This document shows, in pieces, positions 1 to 9,247 of a DNA stretch of 64,000 bases. The DNA is from Pseudoalteromonas rubra. Its GTDB lineage: Bacteria > Pseudomonadota > Gammaproteobacteria > Enterobacterales > Alteromonadaceae. The DNA lies in NCBI RefSeq assembly GCF_000238295.3, contig NZ_AHCD03000035.1:1116001-1180000 (forward strand), in the 5' to 3' direction. The translations under genes were made by a program, and so were the position numbers. How positions within the stretch are numbered: position 1 is the stretch's first letter; the number at the start of each line of letters is the position of its first letter. A model generated the notes under the pieces. The model did not search any database and was not told the origin of the DNA. It saw nothing but the letters and a program-made list of their open reading frames with translations.

Positions 1-585
1 CAAACGACCGGCAGTATCCACCAGCACCACGTCAATGAATTTTTTCTTCGCATGCGAAATTGCATTCGTCGCGATGTCCACCGGCTTTTGTGAAATATCA
101 CTGGGGAAGAATTCAACGTCTACTTCCTGAGCCAGCGTTTCAAGCTGTTTGATTGCCGCAGGACGGTATACGTCAGCACTGACTACCAGCACAGATTTTT
201 TCTTACGCTCTTTTAAAAACTTAGCCAGTTTACCAACACTGGTGGTTTTACCCGCACCTTGCAGGCCAGCCATCATGACGACCGCAGGTGGCTGCGCAGC
301 CAGGTTCAGCTCCTCGTTGGCCTCACCCATGGCTTTTTCGAGTTCTTCACGAACGATCTTGATGAAAACCTGGCCCGGGCTCAGGCTCTTAGTCACTTCA
401 ACACCAACCGCACGCTCTTTGACCTGCTTCACAAAGTCTCTGACCACAGGCAAAGCTACGTCTGCTTCAAGCAGTGCCATACGCACTTCACGGAGCGTTT
501 CTTTAATATTGTCTTCGGTTAGTCGGCCACGGCCGCTGATGTTTTTAAGCGTTTTTCCTAAGCGTTCTTGGAGGTTCTCAAACAT
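1..585 (-). CDS. ffh: Signal recognition particle protein Ffh (N-terminal part, cut by window edge)
   Basis: Reading leftward from the ATG at 585, the first ~195 residues are those of the SRP54 GTPase: an N-terminal helical bundle starting MFENLQERL, the G1 P-loop GLQGAGKTT, and the G-domain stretch DTAGRL at the window edge. Ffh binds 4.5S RNA and signal peptides on nascent inner-membrane proteins and delivers them to FtsY. The M domain lies outside the window. It diverges from ypjD across ~160 bp, the same arrangement as in E. coli. Identification is by family motifs and is secure. Confidence 0.95.
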   Translation of the reverse strand, partial: MFENLQERLGKTLKNISGRGRLTEDNIKETLREVRMALLEADVALPVVRDFVKQVKERAVGVEVTKSLSPGQVFIKIVREELEKAMGEANEELNLAAQPPAVVMMAGLQGAGKTTSVGKLAKFLKERKKKSVLVVSADVYRPAAIKQLETLAQEVDVEFFPSDISQKPVDIATNAISHAKKKFIDVVLVDTAGRL

Positions 586-747
586 TTATCGCTTCCAGTA
601 TGTCGTAATTGCCCAGCATTATACTGATATGCGCGTCACTAATACAGTATTCAAGTCAGTTAAGAAACTTTTTCCCTGCCTCTATGCAAGAACCCGAGCT
701 TAAAATACAATAGCCTACAAAAGGAGCATGTAAGTAGAAAGCCATTC

Positions 748-1554
748 ATGTTGATCATCAGTTTATCGTTGTTTGCCAGTCTGTTTTATGTACTTGCCAC
801 AGGGCATGTATTGTCGCGCCTATTCCATAAGGAAGGCCCTAGCCAAAAGCTGACCATTATCTTCAGCACAGTGGCGATCCTCAGCCACATGCTGGTGCTG
901 GTAAACTCCGTGTTTACGCAAGATGGACAAGACCTCAGTACCATCAACGTTGCCCTACTCACCTGCTGGGTCATTGTGGTATCGGTAACGACTGTCTCCT
1001 TGAAGTTCCCAGCGACCTTATTGCTACCCGTTGTCTACGGGTTCGCCGCGATACTCCTCGTTGCCAGTTTGTTTGTACCCCACCACATAGTGATGAAGTC
1101 ACTGGAAGTCGACATTGGCCTGGTGGTGCATATTTCTCTGTCGTTACTGGCATATTGTGTACTCATCATCGCCACACTATACGCTGTACAGTTTTATTTC
1201 ATTGACCGTCGCCTGAAAGAAAAAGATCTGGCTATTATGCATAGCCACCTGCCACCCTTAATGCAGGTTGAGTCGCAGCTTTATCAACTGCTTACTGTAG
1301 GCACAGCTCTGTTAACCCTGGCACTGTTATCCGGCTTTGTGTTCCTTGAAGGCATGTTTGCCAAAGAGTTTTTGCACAAAACCGTACTGTCACTCATCGC
1401 CTGGTGTATGTTCAGTGCAGTAACCATTGGCCACCACCAGTTTGGCTGGCGGGGTAAATCCGTCGTATTCGCCGTATTAGGGGCCTCAGGTATCGTTACG
1501 TTGGCCTATTTTGGTAGTCGATTTGTTCAAGAAGTGATCTTAGGTAAGTTTTAA
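748..1554 (+). CDS. ypjD: YpjD-type inner membrane protein (CcsA/cytochrome c assembly fold)
   Basis: 268 residues with about eight hydrophobic segments spread along the whole length and a conserved histidine-bearing core (LVVHISLSLLAY), as in the cytochrome c assembly protein family CcsA/HemX. Synteny ffh / ypjD / corB matches other gammaproteobacteria, where YpjD is the usual name; its biochemical role is not settled. Start: ATG 748 has only a weak purine stretch upstream. A strong AAGGAG at 721-726 is followed after one base by an ATG-TAA start-stop, so it is too far from 748 to serve it well. That may lower or modulate expression. Confidence 0.85.
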   Translation: MLIISLSLFASLFYVLATGHVLSRLFHKEGPSQKLTIIFSTVAILSHMLVLVNSVFTQDGQDLSTINVALLTCWVIVVSVTTVSLKFPATLLLPVVYGFAAILLVASLFVPHHIVMKSLEVDIGLVVHISLSLLAYCVLIIATLYAVQFYFIDRRLKEKDLAIMHSHLPPLMQVESQLYQLLTVGTALLTLALLSGFVFLEGMFAKEFLHKTVLSLIAWCMFSAVTIGHHQFGWRGKSVVFAVLGASGIVTLAYFGSRFVQEVILGKF

Positions 1555-1647
1555 TCTAAGTTTTAACTTAAGTTCATGCTTTTTGACTTGACTCTGAATA
1601 CTGGCTAACGCTTAATACTCCTTCGTAAGCAAAAAAGGGATCCTCTG

Positions 1648-2931
1648 TTGGACGACATATCAACCAGCGCCTTGTTTATTATTCTTGGCGTGCTTGTTCT
1701 GCTCTCGGGTTATTTTTCCAGTTCGGAAACCGGGATCATGTCTATTAACCGCTACCGACTACGCCACTTGGTAAAAGAAAAACACAAGTCGGCACAGCGT
1801 GTAGACGAACTTCTGAAGCGCCCGGACCGCTTAATCGGTCTGATCCTGATCGGTAATAACCTTGTTAACATCGCCGCTTCTGCAGTAGCCACTGTGTTAG
1901 GTATGCGCCTGCTGGGTGACGCTGGTATTGTCGTTGCCACCTTTGCACTGACCCTGGTTATCCTGATCTTCGCCGAAGTCACGCCTAAAACGCTGGCAGC
2001 GCTATACCCAGAGAAGATCGCATTCCCAAGCTCTGTGATCCTGAAAATACTACTCAAAATACTCTTCCCAGTGGTTGTGACAGTCAACTGGATCACCAAT
2101 GGTATGTTAAAGCTCATTGGCGTATCACCGGAGCAAATAGAAGAACATAGTCTGAGTAAAGAAGAACTCAAAACAGTATTAAATGAGTCTGGTGCCATGT
2201 TACCCACTAATCACCAGGACATGATGACTTCTATTCTGGACTTAGATCACGTTACGGTTGAAGACATTATGATCCCACGCAGTGAGATCAATGCCATCGA
2301 CATTAATGACGACTGGAAAGACATTTCTAAACAGCTGACCAATGCGCAACACACTCGGGTTCTGCTATATCGGGATCAAATTGATGATGCCGTTGGTTTT
2401 ATTCACTCACGTGATGCATTACGCCTGTTGACCAAAGAGCAGTTTGATAAACCATCATTGTTACGTGCTGTACGAGAGATCTACTACATCCCGGAAAGTA
2501 CTTCTCTGAATACTCAACTTTTGAAGTTCCAGCAAAATAAAGAGCGTATCGGCCTGGTGGTTGACGAGTACGGAGATATCCAGGGCCTGGTGACACTGGA
2601 AGACATCCTGGAGGAAGTGGTGGGTGACTTTACCACGACTAAAACACCTGCCCCGAGTGATGAAGTCGATGTACAGAACGATGGCTCAGTTGTGGTCGAC
2701 GGTGGTGCAAACGTACGTGACCTCAATAAAGAAATGCATTGGCATCTGCCAACAGAAGGGCCTAAAACACTCAGCGGCCTGATTGTTGAACACCTCGAGG
2801 ATATTCCTCAGACTCAGCTAGGCCTGAAAATAGCTGGCTACCCAATGGAGGTAGTTGAGATAAAGGAAAACATGATCAAGGTGGTCAAGGTTTACCCTCA
2901 CAAGAAGAGTAAATCTGCCATTGCTGAATAA
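1648..2931 (+). CDS. corB: CorB/HlyC-CorC family CNNM-type transporter
   Basis: 427 residues starting at a TTG (1648), with a purine-rich AAAAAAGGGA about 8 nt upstream. Order of parts: DUF21/CNNM membrane domain with four hydrophobic segments (residues ~5-180), a pair of CBS domains (~200-335; DIMIPRSEI, GLVTLEDILEEVVGD) and a C-terminal CorC_HlyC domain. Family members are implicated in Mg2+/Co2+ efflux or resistance; CNNM/CorB proteins transport Mg2+. It lies ~90 bp after ypjD and could be cotranscribed. It ends at a strong hairpin terminator. Confidence 0.9.
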   Translation: MDDISTSALFIILGVLVLLSGYFSSSETGIMSINRYRLRHLVKEKHKSAQRVDELLKRPDRLIGLILIGNNLVNIAASAVATVLGMRLLGDAGIVVATFALTLVILIFAEVTPKTLAALYPEKIAFPSSVILKILLKILFPVVVTVNWITNGMLKLIGVSPEQIEEHSLSKEELKTVLNESGAMLPTNHQDMMTSILDLDHVTVEDIMIPRSEINAIDINDDWKDISKQLTNAQHTRVLLYRDQIDDAVGFIHSRDALRLLTKEQFDKPSLLRAVREIYYIPESTSLNTQLLKFQQNKERIGLVVDEYGDIQGLVTLEDILEEVVGDFTTTKTPAPSDEVDVQNDGSVVVDGGANVRDLNKEMHWHLPTEGPKTLSGLIVEHLEDIPQTQLGLKIAGYPMEVVEIKENMIKVVKVYPHKKSKSAIAE

Positions 2932-2933
2932 TA

Positions 2934-2961
2934 AAAAAAGCCGCTAACGCGGCTTTTTTTA
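2934..2961. terminator. Rho-independent terminator after corB (bidirectional)
   Basis: The stem GCCGC/GCGGC has a TAAC loop and is flanked by a run of seven A on the left and seven T on the right. It can therefore act for corB (+) and for the convergent lipoprotein gene (-) that ends at 2995. Confidence 0.9.
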
Positions 2962-2994
2962 TGTACTATTTTTCTTTGCGAAGGCAAGGCGTTA

Positions 2995-3603
2995 CTAAGA
3001 AAACAAACGTTCAAACCAGTTCTTGTCTAAGTCTGCTTCGCAGCGCTTGAGCTGAGCGCCATAACGCGAAGCCCGATGCTTAACTTTATTCGCTACTTGC
3101 ATCAGCCACTTTTTCTTTTTATACGTACCACGGCGGTAACCGCCCCACCCTTCATGGTAGTTGAGATACTGTGCATAAGCATCCCACTTCGAAACGCCAT
3201 TAATTTTATGCGTTTTATAAACAAACCAGCCCATGAAGTCGATGGCGTCTTCGAAGTCATCACGATCTGCACCTGAGTTGCCAGTTTCACGAATATAGTC
3301 ACTCCAGGTCAGTGTTTTTGCCTGAGAATAGCCATAAGCGCTGCTGGCACGACCGATAGGGATCACCCATAGAAAGTATTCCATTGGCGGTGCAGCATCA
3401 TGTCTGAAAGAACTTTCCTGATACATCATGCTCATCAACACATGTTTGGGCGATCCCCACTTTTCTTGTGCGTCTTTTGCATCAAAATACCAGTCGTCTT
3501 TTTCCTCAAAAATCTTACAAATATCATTCGGCTGCTTCGGAGGTGCCGTCGCACAGCCGGTTAGTGCAGCCAACAAAGGTAATAAAATTATTTTTTTTCT
3601 CAT
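2995..3603 (-). CDS. Lipoprotein with lytic-transglycosylase-like (SLT) fold
   Basis: Start chosen at ATG 3603 because it gives a clean lipoprotein signal: MRKK, a hydrophobic stretch and lipobox LTGC with Cys at ~residue 17. A longer frame from 3672 would bury it. Mature part: QESSFR (the ES motif of family 1 transglycosylases, catalytic Glu), then AYGYSQ (counterpart of GLMQ) and NYHEGWGGYRRG (counterpart of the AYN motif). It probably cleaves or binds peptidoglycan from the outer-membrane inner leaflet. Known lytic transglycosylases of the SLT_4 type look like this; activity is inferred. Confidence 0.8.
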   Translation of the reverse strand: MRKKIILLPLLAALTGCATAPPKQPNDICKIFEEKDDWYFDAKDAQEKWGSPKHVLMSMMYQESSFRHDAAPPMEYFLWVIPIGRASSAYGYSQAKTLTWSDYIRETGNSGADRDDFEDAIDFMGWFVYKTHKINGVSKWDAYAQYLNYHEGWGGYRRGTYKKKKWLMQVANKVKHRASRYGAQLKRCEADLDKNWFERLFS

Positions 3604-3695
3604 TTTTTTATGAACTCGTTGAACTTTTCTAAATTGTGCCGGTCTTATTCTCTGAATGCAGCAGTTTAGCATTGTTTCATCCCTGAAATTTATTT

Positions 3696-3722
3696 ACGCA
3701 GCCTCTCGGCTGCGTTTTTTTA
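3696..3722. terminator. Hairpin between gshA and the SLT lipoprotein gene
   Basis: Perfect 8-bp stem ACGCAGCC/GGCTGCGT with a TCTC loop. The clean T-run is on the plus side; reading in the gshA direction the trailing bases are AAATAAATTT, a weak U-tract. It directly follows the gshA stop codon, so a role in gshA 3'-end formation is likely. Confidence 0.5.
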
Positions 3723-5297
3723 TGCCCGGGAAAAATAATCCCGCAAAAACGCATTAAATGACACGCTATCGGCAGTAACTACGTCTTGTTCATCCAAAAA
3801 TGACTGAGCACTCATGGTATCCAGCTTCTCAGCCCCAAAGGTCTGATAGTCATCTGCTGCATGGCTATTTTTGTATCGCTCTGCCAGCAACAACGCTAGT
3901 TCACCGCTGTCCTGATCCTGCTCAACCAGGCTCGCGATAAGGCGCCCTGATAAGGTCAATTCTGGCTGGGCAACCCAGGTATGCAACTTTGCAATGATCG
4001 GTGCATAGCGCGGTGATCCGTGCGCTTCATCCATCAAAGCAGCCACTGCACTTAATTGCGCGAAAATATCCTCACCCCATTGCTGTAGTGAGCGTGCCTC
4101 ACCATTTTGCTGTAACATAACCTGCGGATTTCGCCCTTCATTAATCACTTGCTGTAAGTTTGCGTCACAGGTTTGCTGTTCGTCCCAACCCAACTCAGGA
4201 GAATCTTTGAGTAAACAGTAACTGAGAAAGACATCCAGGAATAAAATCTGGTCAAGATCTATGCCCGTTTCACTGAATGGATTTACATCCAACGCTCGGA
4301 TCTCAACATATTCGATCCCGCCGCGGCTTAATGCCTGAGTTGGCGTTTCACCGGAGCGTCCGTTACGCTTTGGTCGGATGGGAGAGTAGAATTCGTTCTC
4401 AATCTGTAAAATATTCTTGTTGAGTTGCTTCGGGGTCTCATGCTGATAATCCGGAATATGATCATATAAATCAGAGCGACAGCGGATCGCTTTTTGCAAA
4501 CCGGTAATATACTCATCCAGACTATTATAAGTGACACGCAGCGAGGACTGAGCACTGTTGGTATAGCCCAAATCGCCGAGCCTCAGCGCTGTGCCATACT
4601 CCAGATACAAGGTACCTCGCCCTAACTCCTTGAAAGGCAACTGACTGTTTTTCCCCTGCAAAAACGAGCTGCATAAGGCTGGAGATGCACCAAATAAATA
4701 GCTAATAAGCCATAACTCACGCTTAAAGTTACGGATCAGGCCAAGGTATTGAGCCGATATGAAATCCTGTAAAGAACCTGAATCGCCTTCCAACTGTTGC
4801 AAACTCTGCCACAAGCTATCCGGGAAGGAAATATTGAAATGCACACCTGCAATGGCCTGCATCATACTTCCATAACGGTTTTTAAGACCTTCCCGGTACA
4901 AGGTTTTCATTCTGCCAATATTAGAGTGACCAAACTGAGCCAACACGATGTCGTCTTCTTGTTTGATATAACATGGCATACTCATTGGCCATAATAACTC
5001 GTCACCCATATGACTCAGGGTGTACTTTTGCAGATCTTTTAACTGAGCGAGTGTTTCTTCGGGAGATTCACTCACAGGCGTTATGAATTCTAATAAAGAC
5101 TCGGAAAAATCGGTTGTGATTGCACCATGGGTCAATGCATGACCCGCTCCCTTTGGATGGGGCGTTTTTGCTATCTCTCCGGATGACTTAATTCTCAGCG
5201 CTTCCCGTTCAATCCCGCGCTTAATACCACGCAAAGAGTTCAGATGTGCCGGTGTCGCAAGCGCTTTTAACTTGCCTTGTAAATTTAACTTGTTCAA
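3720..5297 (-). CDS. gshA: Glutamate-cysteine ligase
   Basis: 525 residues, the usual length of the proteobacterial GshA (E. coli about 518). It ligates L-glutamate and L-cysteine with ATP, the first and rate-limiting step of glutathione synthesis in the cytosol. Recognisable features are RGIEREALR near the N-terminus, TTDFSESLLEFITP, and EIRALDVNPF in the middle. It starts at a TTG codon (5295-5297) with GAGG nine bases upstream; E. coli gshA also starts with UUG, so the weak start seems conserved. It stands alone in the minus direction. Confidence 0.97.
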   Translation of the reverse strand: MNKLNLQGKLKALATPAHLNSLRGIKRGIEREALRIKSSGEIAKTPHPKGAGHALTHGAITTDFSESLLEFITPVSESPEETLAQLKDLQKYTLSHMGDELLWPMSMPCYIKQEDDIVLAQFGHSNIGRMKTLYREGLKNRYGSMMQAIAGVHFNISFPDSLWQSLQQLEGDSGSLQDFISAQYLGLIRNFKRELWLISYLFGASPALCSSFLQGKNSQLPFKELGRGTLYLEYGTALRLGDLGYTNSAQSSLRVTYNSLDEYITGLQKAIRCRSDLYDHIPDYQHETPKQLNKNILQIENEFYSPIRPKRNGRSGETPTQALSRGGIEYVEIRALDVNPFSETGIDLDQILFLDVFLSYCLLKDSPELGWDEQQTCDANLQQVINEGRNPQVMLQQNGEARSLQQWGEDIFAQLSAVAALMDEAHGSPRYAPIIAKLHTWVAQPELTLSGRLIASLVEQDQDSGELALLLAERYKNSHAADDYQTFGAEKLDTMSAQSFLDEQDVVTADSVSFNAFLRDYFSRA

Positions 5298-5366
5298 AAA
5301 CTAATACCTCGAAGCCCGGTGCTCAGTAATTCAATGCTACTGTCAATTGGGGCAAATTACGAATAC

Positions 5367-6302
5367 TCAAGCGGTGATGATCACTTTGCCACAATGAATA
5401 CCTTGTTCTGCGTACTCATGCGCCTGCTGAATGTCGTGTAATTCATAACTCTGATCAACGACAACCTTTATCTGGCCAGCTTGCACAGCATTATACAACT
5501 GGGTCAGTTGCGCCTGATTTGCTTCAACCAATATTCCGCGCCCTGCAACCTGTTGCCCCCGGGCGGTTTCTAATACCTGCTCTTTGGTTACCGTTGGCAC
5601 AGTGACTAATTCAGAACCCGCCCGCAGGTTTTTGGTCATACTCTGGCCAAACTCTCCCCCCACCAGATCTATCAGAATCCCTTCCCGGGGCTTTGCCAAA
5701 TAATCTGCGGGCGTGATGGCATGTATATCCAACTCAGCAAACAGTGCATGATCAATACGGCGGCTCACCGCAATCACCTCAAAACCGCGTAATCTGGCGA
5801 CTTGTAGCACAAGATGGCCAACACCACCCGTTGCGGCATTGACATACACAGGCCGACTGTCAGGTTCGAATTCAGCCAGAGCCTGCCATGCAGTCAGCCC
5901 TGCCAAACACAGACCGGCTAAACTCACATCCGCTTTCTGTTCGACCTTAATTAACTCACTGGCCTTGGCATAAGTATAGGTTGCATAGCATCCAGGGTGT
6001 GCAGCGAAGCCAACCATACCAATTACCCTGTCACCCGGGTGCAGGCCGGTCACATCGTCGCCAATTTGCACGACTTCACCCAGCACATCGTAGCCCAGGG
6101 GTAAGAAGGCGTCAGCAGGTTTTCCGGCTGCAACATAGCCCAGGCCACTACGGGTTTTGATATCGATAGGATTAACAGACGTTGAAATTACTTTGAGTAG
6201 CACCTGCTGATTATCAGGTGATGTCAGCGGTAGCTCCTGAGCACACAGTTCAGTGCTGCCACCAAATTGAAAGATGCCATACTGGCGAAAGTACTTTTCC
6301 AT
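5367..6302 (-). CDS. Zinc-independent medium-chain dehydrogenase/reductase (quinone oxidoreductase-like)
   Basis: 311 residues. There is an N-terminal GroES-like domain (residues ~1-120, PIDIKTRSG, LGYDVLGEV) and a Rossmann NAD(P)H domain with the glycine-rich ATGGVGHLVLQVAR motif (~150-165). The catalytic-zinc cysteine/histidine pattern of alcohol dehydrogenases is not evident, which fits NADPH:quinone reductases and related enoyl reductases. The substrate cannot be told from sequence. It sits between gshA and clpB in the same direction, with separate spacing, so it is probably its own unit. Confidence 0.8.
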   Translation of the reverse strand: MEKYFRQYGIFQFGGSTELCAQELPLTSPDNQQVLLKVISTSVNPIDIKTRSGLGYVAAGKPADAFLPLGYDVLGEVVQIGDDVTGLHPGDRVIGMVGFAAHPGCYATYTYAKASELIKVEQKADVSLAGLCLAGLTAWQALAEFEPDSRPVYVNAATGGVGHLVLQVARLRGFEVIAVSRRIDHALFAELDIHAITPADYLAKPREGILIDLVGGEFGQSMTKNLRAGSELVTVPTVTKEQVLETARGQQVAGRGILVEANQAQLTQLYNAVQAGQIKVVVDQSYELHDIQQAHEYAEQGIHCGKVIITA

Positions 6303-6384
6303 GGAAAATGCAGGTTTAGGTGCTGATAAGGCACTCTAACATATCGCAGGAAAACCCCCAACCTCAGCACGTTGAAATTGGGAA

Positions 6385-6415
6385 ACGCACGGGCAGCCAA
6401 CTGCTGCCCGTGCGT
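6385..6415 (-). terminator. Strong hairpin after clpB
   Basis: Perfect 13-bp stem (6385-6397 with 6403-6415) around a CAACT loop, six bases after the clpB stop. The U-tract is poor (TTTCCCAATTT), so termination or 3'-end protection are both possible. Confidence 0.6.
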
Positions 6416-6420
6416 GTTTG

Positions 6421-8994
6421 CTAACGCGTAAACACGATGTCGTCTGCGTTTACATCCACTTTAATCACATCGCCTGCCTCAAAATCCCCTTGCAATAGCT
6501 GCTGCGCAAGCGGATTCTCAATATAGTGCTGCACTGCTCGTTTAAGGGGGCGCGCACCGTATACAGGGTCAAAGCCACTGGCTGCTATTTTATCCAGTGC
6601 GGCGTCAGTCAATTCAAAACCAAACCCTTTATCATGTAAACGTTGGCGTAATTTCGCCAGCTGGATATCAGCAATTTGCTTGATATGTTCATTAATCAAC
6701 GGGTGGAACACCACAGTTTCATCAATCCGGTTTATAAACTCAGGCCTGAACTGAGTGACCAGCACATCCATCACACGTTTTTTCAGTGTTGCATAATCAT
6801 TGCTGCCTGCCTGCTCCTGGATCACATCTGAGCCCAGGTTAGAGGTCATAATGATCACCGCATTTTTAAAATCAACGGTGCGACCCTGGCCATCTGTCAA
6901 ACGCCCATCGTCCAGCACCTGAAGCAAAATGTTAAAGACATCCGGGTGCGCCTTTTCCACTTCATCAAGCAAAATCACAGAGTAAGGGCGACGGCGAACC
7001 GCTTCAGTCAGATAACCGCCCTCTTCATACCCGACATATCCTGGGGGTGCCCCCACCAGCCGTGCGACGGAGTGTTTCTCCATGAACTCAGACATGTCAA
7101 TGCGCACCATGGCATCTTCGGTATCAAACATAAAGCCTGCCAGTGCTTTGGTCAGCTCAGTCTTACCTACGCCGGTCGGACCCAGGAATAAGAATGACCC
7201 AATCGGTCGATTCGGATCGGCCAGCCCCGCACGAGAACGGCGAATGGCATTGGCCACAGCGCTCACGGCTTCATCCTGACCAATGACCTTTTTATGCAGT
7301 TCATCTTCCATCTGTAATAACTTATCGCGCTCTCCCTGTAGCATCTTAGCCACCGGAATGCCGGTCCAGCGCGATAAAATTTCTGCAATTTCGTCTTCTC
7401 CGACTTGGTTTTTCAGCAGGCTCATTTCCTGCATTTCTGCCTGAGATGCCAGATCTAGTTTGCGCTCCAGTTCCGGAATACGACCATACTGAAGCTCAGA
7501 CATGCGTTGTAAATCACTGGCTCGACGAGCGACCTCCAGGTCAAGCCTTGCCTGCTCAAGTTCAGCTTTAATCACTTGTGTGCCCTGCAACGACGCTTTT
7601 TCCGCATTCCAGACTTCATCCAGCTCGCGGTATTCCGTTTCGAGTTGCTGGATCAGTGTCTGCATTTCGCTGCGGCGTTTCTGGCTGGCCTCGTCTTTTT
7701 CTTTTGCCAGCGCATTGTCTTCCAGCTTTAACTGGATAATACGACGCTCCAGCTTATCCAGCTGCTCTGGCTTTGAATCAATCTGCAAGCGAATCGACGA
7801 ACCTGCTTCATCTATCAAATCTATGGCTTTGTCTGGCAATTGTCTGTCACTGATGTAACGATGCGACAACTGAGCAGCGGCCACAATCGCCGGATCGGTA
7901 ATATCCACAGAATGATGCAGTTCATAGCGTTCTTTTAAGCCACGTAAAATGGCAATGGTGTCTTCCACGCTGGGCTCTGCGACAAACACTTTTTGGAAAC
8001 GGCGCTCCAACGCCGCGTCTTTTTCAATATACTGACGATACTCGTCCAGCGTTGTGGCACCGACACAGTGTAATTCACCTCGTGCCAGTGCGGGTTTAAG
8101 CATATTGCCCGCATCCATAGCGCCATCGGTTTTACCTGCCCCTACCATGGTGTGGATCTCGTCAATAAACAAAATCACCCGGCCTTCTTCTTTGCCCAGC
8201 TCATTAAGAACCGATTTTAGACGCTCTTCAAATTCGCCACGGTACTTAGCACCGGCGACCAGTGCCCCGAGGTCCAGCGAAAGCACACGCTTGTCTTTGA
8301 GCCCCTCAGGCACCTCACCATTGATAATACGTTGGGCCAGACCTTCGACGATCGCGGTTTTACCGACACCCGGTTCCCCGATCAACACAGGGTTATTTTT
8401 GGTACGGCGCTGCAATACCTGTACCGTGCGGCGGATCTCATCATCACGGCCAATCACCGGGTCAAGCTTACCCTGCTCCGCTCGCTCAGTCAGATCTATG
8501 GTGTACTTTTCCAGCGCCTGGCGGGTATCTTCCGCATTCGGGTCATCCACTTTCTGCCCACCGCGAATGGCCTTGATGGCCTTTTCGATTTTTTCCTGGG
8601 TGATATTCAGTGAACGAAAGATCTCACCCAATGGCCCTTTGTCTTCACATGCAGCAAATACAAACAGCTCACTGGAGATGTACTTGTCCTTACGCTTTTG
8701 AGCATATTTATCACACAGGTTAATTAATGAGATGAGGTTATTCGACAGCTGCACGTCGCCACCAACGCCCTCTACCTTGAACAATTTTTCAATGGCCTGA
8801 GAGAGTTTAGTGTTGAGTTCATCTGCGCTCACACCGGCCTGCGCAAACAGCGCCCGGACACTGGAGCCAGTTTGCTGTAATAATGCGTACATTAAATGTA
8901 CGGGTTCAATAAATTGATGGTCACGACCTAATGCGAGAGACTGCGCATCAGACAGCGCCGCTTGAAATTTACTGGTAAATCTATCAATTCGCAT
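6421..8994 (-). CDS. clpB: ClpB disaggregase (Hsp100)
   Basis: 857 residues, the standard ClpB length. Order: N-terminal Clp_N repeats (~1-145), AAA+ module 1 with Walker A GEPGVGKT (~206) and Walker B FIDEIH, the long coiled-coil middle domain (~410-525), and AAA+ module 2 with Walker A GPTGVGKT (~605) and Walker B LLDEVEK. It threads aggregated proteins through a hexameric pore together with DnaK. The middle domain separates it from ClpA. A sigma-32-like promoter lies upstream (9030-9060) and a strong hairpin lies after the gene. Confidence 0.98.
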   Translation of the reverse strand: MRIDRFTSKFQAALSDAQSLALGRDHQFIEPVHLMYALLQQTGSSVRALFAQAGVSADELNTKLSQAIEKLFKVEGVGGDVQLSNNLISLINLCDKYAQKRKDKYISSELFVFAACEDKGPLGEIFRSLNITQEKIEKAIKAIRGGQKVDDPNAEDTRQALEKYTIDLTERAEQGKLDPVIGRDDEIRRTVQVLQRRTKNNPVLIGEPGVGKTAIVEGLAQRIINGEVPEGLKDKRVLSLDLGALVAGAKYRGEFEERLKSVLNELGKEEGRVILFIDEIHTMVGAGKTDGAMDAGNMLKPALARGELHCVGATTLDEYRQYIEKDAALERRFQKVFVAEPSVEDTIAILRGLKERYELHHSVDITDPAIVAAAQLSHRYISDRQLPDKAIDLIDEAGSSIRLQIDSKPEQLDKLERRIIQLKLEDNALAKEKDEASQKRRSEMQTLIQQLETEYRELDEVWNAEKASLQGTQVIKAELEQARLDLEVARRASDLQRMSELQYGRIPELERKLDLASQAEMQEMSLLKNQVGEDEIAEILSRWTGIPVAKMLQGERDKLLQMEDELHKKVIGQDEAVSAVANAIRRSRAGLADPNRPIGSFLFLGPTGVGKTELTKALAGFMFDTEDAMVRIDMSEFMEKHSVARLVGAPPGYVGYEEGGYLTEAVRRRPYSVILLDEVEKAHPDVFNILLQVLDDGRLTDGQGRTVDFKNAVIIMTSNLGSDVIQEQAGSNDYATLKKRVMDVLVTQFRPEFINRIDETVVFHPLINEHIKQIADIQLAKLRQRLHDKGFGFELTDAALDKIAASGFDPVYGARPLKRAVQHYIENPLAQQLLQGDFEAGDVIKVDVNADDIVFTR

Positions 8995-9029
8995 ACACGA
9001 AATAACCTTATAAATAACTTAGTTATCTA

Positions 9030-9060
9030 TAAAATGGGTATCAGAGGGAGTTTGATCAAG
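9030..9060 (-). promoter_or_regulatory. Candidate heat-shock (sigma-32) promoter of clpB
   Basis: On the minus strand CTTGATC (9060-9054) is followed after about 14 bases by ACCCATTTTA (9039-9030). This is close to the sigma-32 consensus CTTGAAA, 13-15 bases, CCCCATNT. Its distance from the clpB ATG (~35 bp) is right for a short leader. clpB is a classic sigma-32 regulon member; the call is by motif and context. Confidence 0.6.
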
Positions 9061-9247
9061 GTGCAGATGGTAAAAGAGCGGGATTTATACCAATTTGCTT
9101 AATTAAGTGTTCTATTTTGAGGCGAGAAAATATATTCGATAACTAGGCAAAAATTTTGATATTTAGTTGTTCTAAATGAGAAATTTTTAACACAGTTAGC
9201 GTCATCTTTGCTCCGTCAAATTGAACAGGTATTAAGTGAAATTGGTA

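Noticed and set aside
149..703. 184-residue plus-strand frame over ffh
   Set aside because: Lies antisense to the Ffh coding region, whose motifs are clear.
721..733. Strong ribosome-binding site with a start-stop codon before ypjD
   Set aside because: GGAG is only one base from that ATG, so it is a poor start; I mention it under ypjD but do not call it a leader gene.
7502..8701. Long plus-strand frames across clpB
   Set aside because: Antisense shadows of clpB with Ser/Arg-rich low-complexity products.
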